Origin: Akkermansiaceae bacterium
GTDB lineage: Bacteria > Verrucomicrobiota > Verrucomicrobiia > Verrucomicrobiales > Akkermansiaceae
Length of the DNA stretch: 64,000 bases
Reading direction: 5' to 3'
Assembly: GCA_025457665.1 (NCBI GenBank)
Contig: JALOTY010000012.1
Location: forward strand, 43,545 to 107,544
In this document: piece after piece, positions 33,691 to 43,512 of the stretch
How positions within the stretch are numbered: position 1 is the first letter of the stretch
Layout of the letters: the number at the start of each line of letters is the position of its first letter
Notes under the pieces: model-generated
The model's input: only the letters and a program-made list of their open reading frames with translations
Databases searched by the model: none
Told to the model about the DNA's origin: nothing
Position numbers and translations under genes: made by a program

Positions 33691-34562
33691 AAGCATCCTG
33701 GATCTTCTTTTTCCCGCTGTTGCTGCCCGCGCTAGCCGACAGCTCCTTCCTGCCGGGGACCGACCTTGCCTGGGCTCCGAATTCGGGATGGATCTCCTTT
33801 CGACATGATCGCCCAAGCTCGCCTGACGGTGTCGTCTTCGGCGAAAGCCACCTCCAAGGCCTCGCCTGGAGCGCAAATCTCGGTTGGATCGATTTCGGCG
33901 ATGGTTCGCCGGACAACGGCCATACCTATTCGAATACGGGCACTGATCATGGCGTGAACCACGATGGTCAGGGCAATCTCAGCGGATTCGCCTGGTGTGC
34001 CAATGCCGGCTGGATCCAGTTCGGCTGGTCCACGCCAAGCGATCCGAACCGCCCCCGGGTCGATCTCGTCACCGGTGCGTTCCAAGGTTACGCCTGGTCG
34101 GCCAATACCGGCTGGCTATCCCTCGGGACCGGGCTTCTCACGGCCGAAAGCATGGATCGACCCGATGGCGATGGCGACGGACTCCCCGATGCCTGGGAAA
34201 TGAAACACTTCGGAAACCTCACCACCGCCAACGCGACGAGCGATGCCGATGGCGATGGCTCCAGCGATCTTGCCGAATCCGAGGCGGACACGGTTCCCAC
34301 CGACCCGGACTCCCGCTTCCGCATCGTTTCCCAATCCCACCAGCCCACGATCGGGACGGTGAACCTCGAATTCACTTCCACCCCCAGCCGACTCTATCAG
34401 GTCGAGCATTCCCAGGATCTGGGAGTGATCCAGGCGTGGACGGTGACCAGCGAAGGAACCATCGCTCCCTCCCCGGGAACGCAGACCTCCGGGATTTTCT
34501 CCCATCCTCCCGGTGACATCCACTTCTTCCGCGTGCGGTCCATCGTCCCCCTCCAACCCTGA
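33687..34562 (+). CDS. Exported protein with AWxxNxGWI repeats and Ca-binding DxDxDG region
   Basis: 291 residues, signal peptide to about residue 18. Four repeats of the form AW(S/A/C)xNxGWIxFG (LAWAPNSGWISF, LAWSANLGWIDF, FAWCANAGWIQF, YAWSANTGWLSL) occur between residues 25 and 150. They are followed by PDGDGDGLPDAWE and SDADGDGSSD, a thrombospondin-3/dockerin-like calcium-binding stretch common in Verrucomicrobia, and a ~90-residue C-terminal beta domain (YQVEHSQDLG). The ATGA overlap with the beta-helix gene suggests both are made together and may work together at the surface. Confidence 0.8.
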   Translation: MKASWIFFFPLLLPALADSSFLPGTDLAWAPNSGWISFRHDRPSSPDGVVFGESHLQGLAWSANLGWIDFGDGSPDNGHTYSNTGTDHGVNHDGQGNLSGFAWCANAGWIQFGWSTPSDPNRPRVDLVTGAFQGYAWSANTGWLSLGTGLLTAESMDRPDGDGDGLPDAWEMKHFGNLTTANATSDADGDGSSDLAESEADTVPTDPDSRFRIVSQSHQPTIGTVNLEFTSTPSRLYQVEHSQDLGVIQAWTVTSEGTIAPSPGTQTSGIFSHPPGDIHFFRVRSIVPLQP

Positions 34563-34579
34563 ACTCACTCTCCCACGGC

Positions 34580-35443
34580 ATGCCGATTCTCCGGAGCATC
34601 CTTTCGGTTTCCGCCGTCATCCTGTTAGGCAGCGCGACGAAATCGATCGGAGAGGAAAAAGCCAAGGTGATCCTGCTCCGGCAGAGCGCCAGCGGCCAGG
34701 AGATCGATTTCACCTACACTTGCACCAACACACGGGCACGCATCGATCAGTTTCGACCTGCCGACCCCGTATCGGCCATCAATCTCATCGATCTCAAAAA
34801 CGGCGACCTCACCCTCCTCACCCCTCACAACCGCGCCCGCTCCACCTATCCTTCACGAGCCTTCCTCCCAGAAATCCAGGCCCAGCCGCCCTCATTGGCC
34901 CAGCCGCCCTCACCCGTCCAACCGCCGCCCTTGCCCCAGCCAAGCCCGGGCGTGGGACCGCCGCCGCCCCCTCCTCCCCCGCCCGCCTCCCCTCCTGAAG
35001 CGGTCAAGCTTGAGCCCACGGAAGATACCATGGAGATCCTTGGCCATTCCTGCATCCGCCATACGCTGCGGACCGGACCCGGCACGGTGCTGGATCTGTG
35101 GCTGACCGATGACGCCGGATTTCCTCCCTTCTACCTTCTCACCTCCCAGCCACCCTCGCCATCGCGCCACCGCATCCCGCATGAAGTCTGGCCCCATCTC
35201 GTGCGCGAAGCTGGCAAGTTCGCGATGCGGGTCGTTCATCGCCATGAAAACCCGGCTCCTGCCGAAGTGCCGGATGGCCATCCCGATAAAGACCCACCCC
35301 GCGAGGAACCCGCCAAGCAGGGGCCCATCATGACTTGGGAAGTCATTTCGATCACATCGTCAAAGGTCGATCCCACCCGCCTTGAAATCCCGCCCGACTA
35401 CCTCGAAGTCACCGATGAACCCGTGGTCCCCGAACCACGGTAA
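34580..35443 (+). CDS. Exported proline-rich protein, possibly DUF4412-like
   Basis: 287 residues with an N-terminal signal. Residues 30-95 (INLIDLKNGDLTLLTPHNRA) and 145-185 (EDTMEILGHSCIRHTLRTG) look like the two halves of a DUF4412-type beta domain split by a long proline segment containing nine consecutive Pro. The function is not known. The last 46 bases overlap the convergent MFS gene in antisense. It follows the AW-repeat gene by 17 bases and may be part of the same exported-protein operon. Confidence 0.68.
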   Translation: MPILRSILSVSAVILLGSATKSIGEEKAKVILLRQSASGQEIDFTYTCTNTRARIDQFRPADPVSAINLIDLKNGDLTLLTPHNRARSTYPSRAFLPEIQAQPPSLAQPPSPVQPPPLPQPSPGVGPPPPPPPPPASPPEAVKLEPTEDTMEILGHSCIRHTLRTGPGTVLDLWLTDDAGFPPFYLLTSQPPSPSRHRIPHEVWPHLVREAGKFAMRVVHRHENPAPAEVPDGHPDKDPPREEPAKQGPIMTWEVISITSSKVDPTRLEIPPDYLEVTDEPVVPEPR

Positions 35444-36597
35444 GCCAGGGCAAATCCCAGGGTGAGCAGGGCGATCATTCCTCCGAGCAGAATCCAGAAA
35501 ACCTCCCAGCCACCGCGGTCCGCCACGACCACCTCATCATGGAGCACCCGCACCAGGATGGTGCCTAACAGACTGCCCGCGCCGTTGGAAAACAGCGATA
35601 GCAGCCCCTGCGCCTGGCTTCTCATCGCCGCCGGCACCCGACGGTCGAGGAACAACTGGGCGGTGATGAAATAGAGGGTGTAACAAAGCCCGTGCAGGGC
35701 CACGCCCACCCAAAGACCGAGCTTGATCCCCGTCGCTCCCGACCAGGCGAAAAGGCCATAGCGCACCGCAGAAAGCCCCAGCGCCACCAGCAGCAGCGTC
35801 TTCACCCGGAAGCGGCCTAACAGAGCCACCATCAGCAACATGGCCGCGATTTCGCTGACCTGCCCCATCGCCATGGTCGCACTCGCATGCGGATCGCCGG
35901 CCTCACGCAGGTGGGCAGGAGTCCACATGTAGAAGGCCACCAGTGGCATCGAAAGCAGGGCCGTGGTCGCAAAGAACACCGCGTGGTCCCGCTCCCGCAA
36001 AAGACGGAAGGCATCGAAACCGAGCAAGGTCCTCAGGGATTTCGATGAGCCGATCGGCGGAGTGACCGGCAAGGTCAGGGCAAACAGCCCCCCGGCAAAG
36101 CGGGTGATCGCCGCCGCATATCCCGCGTTCGGTGAGGCATCGGCATTCAGCACCATGCTGGTGAGAAATCCCGCCGCCATCCACCCCAGCGTCCCCCCCA
36201 GCCTCACCAGCGGAAACTCCCTTTCACCCGCACTCAGGTGGGTCATCGCGATCGTCGAAAACAAACTCCACATCGGCGCGGCGACCAGCGAACTGCCAAA
36301 CATCAGCCCGATGAACCACCACGGCTCGCCACCCACCTCCAACACCCGGAATGCCGCCGCCAGCAGAGCCGCGCTCAAAAGGCCGATCCAGCCGAAGAGT
36401 TTTTCGGCATCGAATCGATTGTCCGCCAAGGCCCCCACCGACACCGGAGAAAGCAGCGCTGCCACCGGTCCCGCCAGCCACGCCCACTGGACCCAGAAGC
36501 CGTCGAATCCCCTTTCCGTAAGGATGTTCGTGAGCGCCGGCACATAGAAACCCGGCGACATGCCCAGCAGGAAAAACATCACCCACAGCCGCACCAT
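35398..36597 (-). CDS. MFS transporter, nucleoside:H+ symporter-like
   Basis: 399 residues from ATG 36597; a GTG at 36639 would add 14 residues. Twelve predicted membrane helices. The arrangement resembles the NupG/xanthosine permease branch (GFWVQWAWLAGPVAALLSP, then LGWMAAGFL). Substrate specificity cannot be set from sequence. Two CTGTTAG motif copies lie in it as Leu-Leu-Gly codons. Its 3' end overlaps the convergent proline-rich gene by 46 bases. Confidence 0.82.
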   Translation of the reverse strand: MVRLWVMFFLLGMSPGFYVPALTNILTERGFDGFWVQWAWLAGPVAALLSPVSVGALADNRFDAEKLFGWIGLLSAALLAAAFRVLEVGGEPWWFIGLMFGSSLVAAPMWSLFSTIAMTHLSAGEREFPLVRLGGTLGWMAAGFLTSMVLNADASPNAGYAAAITRFAGGLFALTLPVTPPIGSSKSLRTLLGFDAFRLLRERDHAVFFATTALLSMPLVAFYMWTPAHLREAGDPHASATMAMGQVSEIAAMLLMVALLGRFRVKTLLLVALGLSAVRYGLFAWSGATGIKLGLWVGVALHGLCYTLYFITAQLFLDRRVPAAMRSQAQGLLSLFSNGAGSLLGTILVRVLHDEVVVADRGGWEVFWILLGGMIALLTLGFALAYRGSGTTGSSVTSR

Positions 36598-36690
36598 CAG
36601 GGGCGTCGGGGATCGACTGGCGGGTGCGGCGGCGGGCACAGCCCGGAGGCTAGCGGTCCGCTGACGAGCGGCAAGTCTGCGGATGAAGCT

Positions 36691-38715
36691 TCAAGCCTGC
36701 GGTTCGCTCGTCAGCCTGGCTTTCTCCACCCCGGCCGAAGTCCTCGCGGCCGATTCGTTTGCCGCTTCGATCATCTTGGCGATGAAACCGAAGAGCAGGA
36801 TCAGACCGATCACGGCATAGACCAGCATGATCACGCTGCGTCCTTCGGTGAAACCGTAGTTGTGAAGGCCGGTATCCAGCATGTTCACATGCCACCAGGA
36901 AAAGGTCACAATCGCCGCCATGAAGATCGAGGCAAAGTGAATGCCCCATTCCTTGATGTACCCGCCGAGACGGGCGTGGAGGATGGCGAGATTCGCCAGA
37001 ACAATCATCAGGGCCCCGTTTTCCTTGGGATCCCATCCCCAGAAGCGGCCCCACGAATCATTCGCCCAGATCCCGCCAAGCACGGTGCCGACCAGGGACA
37101 GGAACAAGGTCACACACACCATGCCATAGACCGCCCGAGTCATGGATCGACGCAGCGACTTGTCTCCGCCATCCAGCCGCAGGCTGCGCATGAGCACATA
37201 CACGATGCTGATCATCGCGCAGACCAAGCCGCCGGCATAACCCAGGGTGATGGTGATCACGTGGGTGGTCAGCCAGAAATTCGATCGCAGCACGGCAATG
37301 AGCGGATCCATGTGGTCACTGCCATCCCCGACCTCGAAGAGCCTCGCCAAAAGGATCAACATCACCCCGGCAATGGGCAGCGCCCCCAGTGCCAATCTCC
37401 GCCGCGTAAAGAACTCGACCACCGCTCCCAGGGCAATCACCGCCGCGGCGATGAAGATGATGGTGTCGTAAAGATTCCCCACGGGAGGACGCTGCATGAT
37501 GATGCAGCGCTTGGTGATCGCGATCATCACGTAAACCCATCCCGCCGCCGTGGACGCCCAGATTCCATAGCCCAGCCACTTGGCCACAGAGCCGCGGGTC
37601 ATCCACATGCCGATCGCCAGCAAGGTTCCCAGCAGGAACCAAACGAGTGCATAGAGGAACCAGTTTTTCCGATAGTATTCCGCCTCCAACCTGATCCCGC
37701 GATACTCCCCCCGCGCCTCGGCACGAGCCACGAGGTCGGCGCGGAGTTCATCGAGCTTCCCACGGAAAGTCGCCTCATCGCCGGTCGCGGCGCGGGAGAC
37801 TTCCTCGATCTTCTCGATGTCTTTCACCGAACCTTCGACATCGCGCGTGGTGAGAGTCATCACGTTCATCACCCGTTCTCCCGGGCTCAGCCAGTGACCA
37901 TCGGTCGGCTCCTTGGGTGGGAAAAGGAACATCCCGTGTTTGCCGGCATTGGCCCCGGCGATGACCTGCTGCAGGAGGTTCTCCACGTGCGGTGGGATGG
38001 CGGTCTTGTTTTTTTCCGCCTCCGTGAGGACCTGGCGGATCACCGTAGCGGTCTGCATCACCGCGCTCACGCTCGCACGCTGACCCCCGCCCGAGGCGGG
38101 CAGACCGTCCACCGGAACCATTTCGATCCCGTTCCGCGCCATCGCAAACACCCCTAACAGTTGCTCGTAGCTGCGGAAATTCTCCGCGAGATCCAGCACA
38201 TGCCGCTCCAGAGGGCCACGTTCCTTCTTGGGGATCTTGTTGTAGCTTTCGGCAAGCTCATAGAGTTTGTCACGACCCGGCTCCAGCTCGGCATAGCTGT
38301 ATCGGTCACGCTTGCCACGCACGGTCACTCCGATGGCCCCAAGCGCCGCCGAGTCATCGATCCGGAACGAGGGCTGCTCGATGGCGTATTGCGGACGGAA
38401 AAGAATGTCCATCAGCCATGCCAGCGGCTTGAGGGTCACGGCCTCGGCATCCTCCGATGGCTTGATCTCCATTTTCCGTGCGCCGTAGATGCGGAGCATG
38501 GTGAAACCGGCGTAGGTCGCAAGTGGCTTGATCCGACCACCATCCTGGACGGGCAGAGTCTCCGCCACTTCAAGTGTCTCGGGCTGCCAGGCCTTGTAGT
38601 CCTTGACCACACGCACGTCCTTGGGCGGCGTGGCGTCCTTCACGGTCACGGCCAGCACGCCGATGAAAAGAATCAGCCCCAGCGCGAAAAGAATCCAACG
38701 GGATACGGCATTCAT
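36691..38715 (-). CDS. ccsA: Cytochrome c biogenesis protein CcsA (with long N-terminal periplasmic insert)
   Basis: 674 residues from ATG 38715, which overlaps the resB stop (ATGA). An N-terminal membrane helix and about 330 periplasmic residues precede eight or so helices with the heme-handling WWD motif (GIWANDSWGRFWGWDPKENG) and conserved His (TTHVITITLGYAGG, WWHVNM). With ResB it forms the System II heme-delivery and apocytochrome c ligation complex. The large N-terminal part is longer than in textbook CcsA and resembles the Bacteroidetes/Verrucomicrobia form. Confidence 0.93.
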   Translation of the reverse strand: MNAVSRWILFALGLILFIGVLAVTVKDATPPKDVRVVKDYKAWQPETLEVAETLPVQDGGRIKPLATYAGFTMLRIYGARKMEIKPSEDAEAVTLKPLAWLMDILFRPQYAIEQPSFRIDDSAALGAIGVTVRGKRDRYSYAELEPGRDKLYELAESYNKIPKKERGPLERHVLDLAENFRSYEQLLGVFAMARNGIEMVPVDGLPASGGGQRASVSAVMQTATVIRQVLTEAEKNKTAIPPHVENLLQQVIAGANAGKHGMFLFPPKEPTDGHWLSPGERVMNVMTLTTRDVEGSVKDIEKIEEVSRAATGDEATFRGKLDELRADLVARAEARGEYRGIRLEAEYYRKNWFLYALVWFLLGTLLAIGMWMTRGSVAKWLGYGIWASTAAGWVYVMIAITKRCIIMQRPPVGNLYDTIIFIAAAVIALGAVVEFFTRRRLALGALPIAGVMLILLARLFEVGDGSDHMDPLIAVLRSNFWLTTHVITITLGYAGGLVCAMISIVYVLMRSLRLDGGDKSLRRSMTRAVYGMVCVTLFLSLVGTVLGGIWANDSWGRFWGWDPKENGALMIVLANLAILHARLGGYIKEWGIHFASIFMAAIVTFSWWHVNMLDTGLHNYGFTEGRSVIMLVYAVIGLILLFGFIAKMIEAANESAARTSAGVEKARLTSEPQA

Positions 38716-39905
38716 GGTACTTTGGCTTTGCGTGATCCGCCGCCGAGGTGGAGCACGAGTTTCATGATGAAGTGAATCAACAATCCTGCGGTCACGAGAT
38801 ACAGGCTCCACTCCGGCCAGCGGTCGGCGGGATTGGACACCACCTCAAACCCCGAGAACTCCGGCTGCCCGGGTGCGGGAGGTCCGCTGCTCATGGTCCG
38901 CTGGAAGAAGGTGAATCCTCCCGAACGCAGCGGTTCATTCATCGAAATCTTCACGTCTACCGCAGACTCCTGGGTCGACTTGATGATGTCGCTGGTGAAG
39001 GACTTCGGCCGACCGGAATTCGGGAAATACTCGGCCACCGCATCCTTGAGTTTCACGGTGTAGGGCACGGGGATGGTTTCCTTGACCAGGCGCACGCCGA
39101 AAGTCCGGCCATCCACTTCGATCGTCTTCGGCGGGATGGTCTCAAATCCGCTTTGGACCGGAGGAACCACCAGCACGAAAGGATCTCCCGCCTCGCCGCC
39201 ATCGGGCACGACCGCCGCCATGCAGCCCGGAGCATGCAATTCCGCCTGAGGATCCAGCGGTCTCGGGGAAAGCTCATAGCCATTCGGCCCCTTGCGGACG
39301 ATGGCATTTTCCTGCCAATCGCTGATGCGAAGCTGGAAGGGCAGGTCGCCAAATCGGATGAGGCGGCTGTCATGTTCGGCAATCCCGCGGAGATCCGCCG
39401 GGGCCGCCACCCACACACGGTCGGACACTTTGCCATCCTTCAGCTCGAAAACCTCAATGGCGGGGTCCGTCAATGAAACCGCGTAGTCCGCCTGCTCGCC
39501 CTCGATGAGGAACATCACTCCCCGTTTCTCCAACCACTGTGCGACACCGCCGGCGGCCACCATGAAGATGATGGCGAAGTGGGAAATCAGCACGCCGATG
39601 GTTTTCCACCCCTTGCGGGCGCGGACCAAACCGCCCAGCACCATGTTGACCAGCAACAGGGCGCAAACCCAGTAACCCCCGGGCAGCGGGATGAGCAGCG
39701 ACTTGCCATTGATCTCGGGGATCACGAAGGGCTCGGTCCAGTGGAAATACTTGTTCAGGGTGGCCAGCAATCCCGCATCCACCATTTCCAAGGTCGCCAA
39801 CCATGTCAGCACACCTAACAGAACCAGCAGGGAGGTCGCGAGCCCATAACCGGAGAAGAACCTCCAGAGGGCCAGGCCGATCGATCTGGGTCTCGTATCG
39901 CTCAT
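38712..39905 (-). CDS. resB: Cytochrome c biogenesis protein ResB/Ccs1
   Basis: 397 residues: three N-terminal membrane helices (LATSLLVLLGVLTWLATLEM, ALLLVNMVLGGLV, HFAIIFMVAAGGVAQ), a large periplasmic domain ending in the GGFTFFQRTMSSG block, and a last helix. Partner of CcsA in System II cytochrome c assembly. ATGA overlap with ccsA; 55 bases downstream of a small lipoprotein gene. Confidence 0.92.
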   Translation of the reverse strand: MSDTRPRSIGLALWRFFSGYGLATSLLVLLGVLTWLATLEMVDAGLLATLNKYFHWTEPFVIPEINGKSLLIPLPGGYWVCALLLVNMVLGGLVRARKGWKTIGVLISHFAIIFMVAAGGVAQWLEKRGVMFLIEGEQADYAVSLTDPAIEVFELKDGKVSDRVWVAAPADLRGIAEHDSRLIRFGDLPFQLRISDWQENAIVRKGPNGYELSPRPLDPQAELHAPGCMAAVVPDGGEAGDPFVLVVPPVQSGFETIPPKTIEVDGRTFGVRLVKETIPVPYTVKLKDAVAEYFPNSGRPKSFTSDIIKSTQESAVDVKISMNEPLRSGGFTFFQRTMSSGPPAPGQPEFSGFEVVSNPADRWPEWSLYLVTAGLLIHFIMKLVLHLGGGSRKAKVP

Positions 39906-39960
39906 GGGTGAAAAGTGGCGGTGTTACGTAGGCTTGCGGGGAAATCCTTCATGGAATGCA

Positions 39961-40581
39961 TCACTGGGGCGCGGCTTCCAGTCCGGCCACAAAACGGCGC
40001 AGGTCGGCTTCGGCCTGATCGATGCTTGCCGCAGGTCCCATGAGTTTGATGGTCAGGATTTCGCCATCCTTTTCGGCCACCACTCCGCGCAGGGCCCAGT
40101 TGTCCTTGGCCTCGGCACCCATGGCTCCGCCGAAGCGGCCTTGGGCCTTCACCCAGACGCCGCGGTATCCGGCCAACTCCACGCCCTCCTGTTCGCCAAG
40201 ATTTTCCAAGGGATCGGCATCGAATTGCCCCAGCCAGCGATTGACGTTTTCCAGCACTCCCCCGCGGCTCACGGAAACATAGATTTCGCCGCCCTCGCCG
40301 AATTGATAGTGGATCAAGCGGAACGCACTCGTCGGGGCCTCACGCCAGCCCTCGGGGACGACCTTGGCGACCACGGGAGAAGGCACATCCGCCCCATCCA
40401 GCATGGGAGCCACCGTGGGGACGGCATTGGCAAATCTTTCGTCGTCGGTGGCATTCCACTTCAGGTTCTCATCACGCATCGTCACGCGACGGCTGCCATC
40501 GGCATGGACCTCCTCACGCTTGCCGCAGGAAAGGGAAAACAGACTCAAGAGGGCGAGGGAAAAGTAGGCGCGGACCTTCAT
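39961..40581 (-). CDS. Small lipoprotein upstream of resB-ccsA
   Basis: 206 residues from ATG 40581. Signal peptide with lipobox FSLSC (Cys19). The mature part (residues 60-205) has the look of a compact alpha/beta domain, with PEGWREAPTSAFRLIHYQF near the front and 'RFGGAMGAEAKDNWALRGVV' later; similar 'W...s.mR.a.F' starts occur in small exported proteins next to cytochrome c genes. Role in c-type cytochrome maturation is suggested only by its neighbours. Family not named. Confidence 0.72.
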   Translation of the reverse strand: MKVRAYFSLALLSLFSLSCGKREEVHADGSRRVTMRDENLKWNATDDERFANAVPTVAPMLDGADVPSPVVAKVVPEGWREAPTSAFRLIHYQFGEGGEIYVSVSRGGVLENVNRWLGQFDADPLENLGEQEGVELAGYRGVWVKAQGRFGGAMGAEAKDNWALRGVVAEKDGEILTIKLMGPAASIDQAEADLRRFVAGLEAAPQ

Positions 40582-40634
40582 CGCCCGCCCGATAGCCTCG
40601 GAATGCCGACCGATCAAGCCCCACGGGCCACATT

Positions 40635-41051
40635 TCAGGCAGGCTGCCGGGCCGCCCCGTCCCCCGGCCCCTCTCCAAGGGCCATCGCTTGCGCCACGGC
40701 ACAGCTTTTCACGTGGCTGAGGCTGATTTTCACCTCCACGATCCCCATCCGCCGGGCGAATTCCGCACCCGCGCCGCTCAAATCGAGGTGAGGCGCGCCG
40801 CGGTCGTCGCGACGGATTTCCATATCCAGCCAGCCCAAATCCGCACCGATCCCCGTGCCAAAAGCCTTTGCCACCGCTTCCTTGACTGCAAATCGCGCCG
40901 CCACATGGGGAAGCGGGTCCGCCTGCCGCTGGCAGTAGGACCTCTCCTCTGGCGTCAGGATCTTTTCAAGAAAGCGCTCGCCGTGGCGTTCGAGCACCTC
41001 CGCGATCCTTTCGGTTTCCACGAGATCGATGCCGATGCCGAAAACCTTCAT
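40635..41051 (-). CDS. acpS: Holo-[acyl-carrier-protein] synthase
   Basis: 138 residues. GIGIDLVETERI (metal-binding Asp) and the RFAVKEAVAKAFG motif (catalytic Glu/Lys region) are diagnostic of AcpS, which attaches 4'-phosphopantetheine to ACP. 4 bases after pdxJ, the same order as in Escherichia coli. The C-terminus has a short Gly/Ala/Pro extension. Confidence 0.95.
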   Translation of the reverse strand: MKVFGIGIDLVETERIAEVLERHGERFLEKILTPEERSYCQRQADPLPHVAARFAVKEAVAKAFGTGIGADLGWLDMEIRRDDRGAPHLDLSGAGAEFARRMGIVEVKISLSHVKSCAVAQAMALGEGPGDGAARQPA

Positions 41052-41055
41052 CCCC

Positions 41056-41802
41056 TCAAAACGGGTATGCAGCCATGGCCGCCTTCATTTCGCGCACGGC
41101 CTGCTCCATTCCAACCCGAATCGCGCGGGAAACGATGGAGTGCCCGATATTCCACTCGGTGAGGAAGGGCACGGCGAAAAGTCGATCGAGATTGCGGTAA
41201 TTGATCCCGTGACCGGCATTGACCTGCAAATCCATGCCCGCAGCCATCCGCGAGGCTTCGATGAGCCGGTTCACTTCCGCTTCGACCTCGTCGCCCTCGG
41301 CATTGGCAAAGCAACCCGTGTGCAGCTCAATCATTTCCGCGCCCACCTCACCCGCCGCTTCGATCTGATGGCCATCGGGATCGATGAACAGCGAAACCCG
41401 GATGCCCGCCTCGCGCAAGGTGCCCACGCAGCGCCGGACTTCCTCGATTCGCCCCGCCACATCCAGACCGCCTTCCGTGGTGACTTCCTCACGGGTCTCA
41501 GGCACCAGACAGGCGAAATCCGGCTTCAGGGAAAGCGCCAGCGACAGCATTTCCGCCGTGACACCCATTTCCAGATTCAGCGGCAGGGGGCATCCCGCAC
41601 GGACTTCGAAGGCATCGCGATCCTGCATGTGCCGCCGATCCGCACGGACATGGATGGTGATGGAATCCGCGCCTCCCGCAAGGGCATCGAGCGCCGCATC
41701 CAGGGGCGATGGCTCGGCATTCGGCGAATCCGGCAAAAGCGCATACCTCGCCTGCCGCAAGGTCGCGACGTGGTCGATATTGACTCCTAACAGCAGGCTC
41801 AT
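41056..41802 (-). CDS. pdxJ: Pyridoxine 5'-phosphate synthase
   Basis: 248 residues. N-terminal LGVNIDHVATLRQAR, mid ITIHVRADRRHMQD and late VNAGHGINYRN match PdxJ, the TIM-barrel enzyme condensing 1-deoxyxylulose 5-phosphate with 3-amino-2-oxopropyl phosphate. Immediately upstream of acpS and 21 bases downstream of purH. Its third to fifth codons include one CTGTTAG motif. Confidence 0.96.
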   Translation of the reverse strand: MSLLLGVNIDHVATLRQARYALLPDSPNAEPSPLDAALDALAGGADSITIHVRADRRHMQDRDAFEVRAGCPLPLNLEMGVTAEMLSLALSLKPDFACLVPETREEVTTEGGLDVAGRIEEVRRCVGTLREAGIRVSLFIDPDGHQIEAAGEVGAEMIELHTGCFANAEGDEVEAEVNRLIEASRMAAGMDLQVNAGHGINYRNLDRLFAVPFLTEWNIGHSIVSRAIRVGMEQAVREMKAAMAAYPF

Positions 41803-41823
41803 GGAAAAAGTGGAAGGCGGTGT

Positions 41824-43365
41824 TCAGTGACGGAAATGGCGGTGTCCGGTGAAGACCATGGCCAGACCGGCTTCATCGGCGGCGGCGATGACTTCTTCGT
41901 CCCGGATCGATCCACCCGGCTGGATGCAAGCCGTGGCACCGGCCTCGATCGCCGCTTTCAGGCCATCGGCAAAGGGGAACATCGCATCGGAGGCGATCAC
42001 CGAGCCCTTCAGGTCGAGCCCCGCTTCCTGGGCTTTCCACACGGCGATCCGCGAGCTGTCGACCCGGCTCATTTGCCCGGCACCGATGCCCAGGGTGCGG
42101 TCGGCCTTGGCATAAACAATCGCATTCGATTTCACATGCTTCACCACCCGCCAGGCGAAGCGCATCGCGCGCATTTCTTCCTGGGTCGGCGGACGTTTGG
42201 TGACGACTTTGCTCTCCAAATCATCGAGACCGAGCGCGGTGTGATCGCGGTCCATGACCATGAATCCCCCGGGACAGGAACGGATCAGCGGGTCCTGTTT
42301 CGCGGCAAGATAAGCCTCGTTCATCTTCATCAGCCGCAGGTTCTTCTTTTTCTGCAACAGGGCCCTCGCCTCGGGCTCGTAGTCGGGGGCGATGATGACA
42401 TCGGTGAAAATCTCCGAAATGATGCGCGCCACGCCTTCCGTGAGCGGACGGTTGCACACGATGACCCCGCCAAAGGGTGCCTGACGATCGGTTTCGTAGG
42501 CCTTCTTCCATGCCTCGCGCAGGTCCTCATCATCCTGCCCCACACCGCAAGGGTTCGTGTGCTTGAGAATGCCGATGGTCGGCCGGACGAAATCGAGGAT
42601 CAGGTCGGCCGCGGCCTCGATATCGAGGATGTTGGTGTAGCTGAGTTCCTTGCCCTGAAGCTGGGAGAAACAGGCGGCAAAATCGCCGTAAAGCGCGGCT
42701 TTCTGGTGGGGATTGTCACCGTAGCGAAGTTCCTGTTCCAAGGGCAGGCTGAGGGAGAAATGCCTTCTCGTGCCCTCCTTGCAGCAGCCGAGGTATTTCG
42801 AAATCGCCGTGTCGTAGGCTGCCGTGCGTTGAAACACCTTGACCGCCAGCTTTTCGCGGAAGCCGAGGGTGGTGTTGCCCTTGTGATCCTTCATTTCCTC
42901 AATCACCCGCGGGTAGTCGGCCGGGTCCGTGACCACGGTGACACTCGCATGATTTTTCGCCGCACTGCGCAGCATCGATGGCCCACCGATATCGATATTC
43001 TCGATCGCTTCCACCAAGGTCACCCCCGGCTTGGCCACAGTTTCTTCGAAAGGATAGAGATTCACCACCACGAGATCGATGGCCGGAATGTCATGCGCCT
43101 TCGCCTGGGCGAGATGCTCGGCATCGTCGCGCTTGTGCAGCAGGCCACCGTGGACCTTCGGATGCAGCGTCTTCACCCGACCTTCAAAAAGCTCCGGTGC
43201 CCCGGTGAAATCGGAAACGTCTGTGACCGGCAGACCCGCTTCGCGCAGGGCTTTGGCCGTGCCACCGGTCGAAAGAAGCTGGACTCCAAGCTCGTGAAGC
43301 TGCTGGGCAAACTCGGCAAGTCCGGTTTTGTCGGAGACGGAAAGCAGGGCGCGGGTGATGGGCAT
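41824..43365 (-). CDS. purH: Bifunctional AICAR formyltransferase/IMP cyclohydrolase
   Basis: 513 residues from ATG 43365; the same frame stays open far upstream, antisense to the sulfatase, and that extension is rejected. IMP cyclohydrolase domain starts at [15 protein letters not shown]; the formyltransferase domain has [12 protein letters not shown] (Lys-His pair), [13 protein letters not shown] and the C-terminal [14 protein letters not shown]. It performs the last two steps of IMP synthesis. First gene of the minus-strand run purH-pdxJ-acpS-lipoprotein-resB-ccsA. Confidence 0.97.
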   Translation of the reverse strand: MPITRALLSVSDKTGLAEFAQQLHELGVQLLSTGGTAKALREAGLPVTDVSDFTGAPELFEGRVKTLHPKVHGGLLHKRDDAEHLAQAKAHDIPAIDLVVVNLYPFEETVAKPGVTLVEAIENIDIGGPSMLRSAAKNHASVTVVTDPADYPRVIEEMKDHKGNTTLGFREKLAVKVFQRTAAYDTAISKYLGCCKEGTRRHFSLSLPLEQELRYGDNPHQKAALYGDFAACFSQLQGKELSYTNILDIEAAADLILDFVRPTIGILKHTNPCGVGQDDEDLREAWKKAYETDRQAPFGGVIVCNRPLTEGVARIISEIFTDVIIAPDYEPEARALLQKKKNLRLMKMNEAYLAAKQDPLIRSCPGGFMVMDRDHTALGLDDLESKVVTKRPPTQEEMRAMRFAWRVVKHVKSNAIVYAKADRTLGIGAGQMSRVDSSRIAVWKAQEAGLDLKGSVIASDAMFPFADGLKAAIEAGATACIQPGGSIRDEEVIAAADEAGLAMVFTGHRHFRH

Positions 43366-43512
43366 GGCAGCGGATGTCGGTGATTCGGAGGACCGCGTAA
43401 CCCCCCACCCTCCGCCGGGCAAGCCCCGATTCGATTCCCCACTCCCCGGCTGGACCACAGGCCAAGCGGATGCTTGGATTTCCGCCAAGCCGCGCAGCTT
43501 ATCGCCCGAATC

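Noticed and set aside
36238..38157. 639-codon plus-strand open frame
   Set aside because: Antisense to ccsA and the MFS gene, with His/Arg/Gln-rich composition and no domain.
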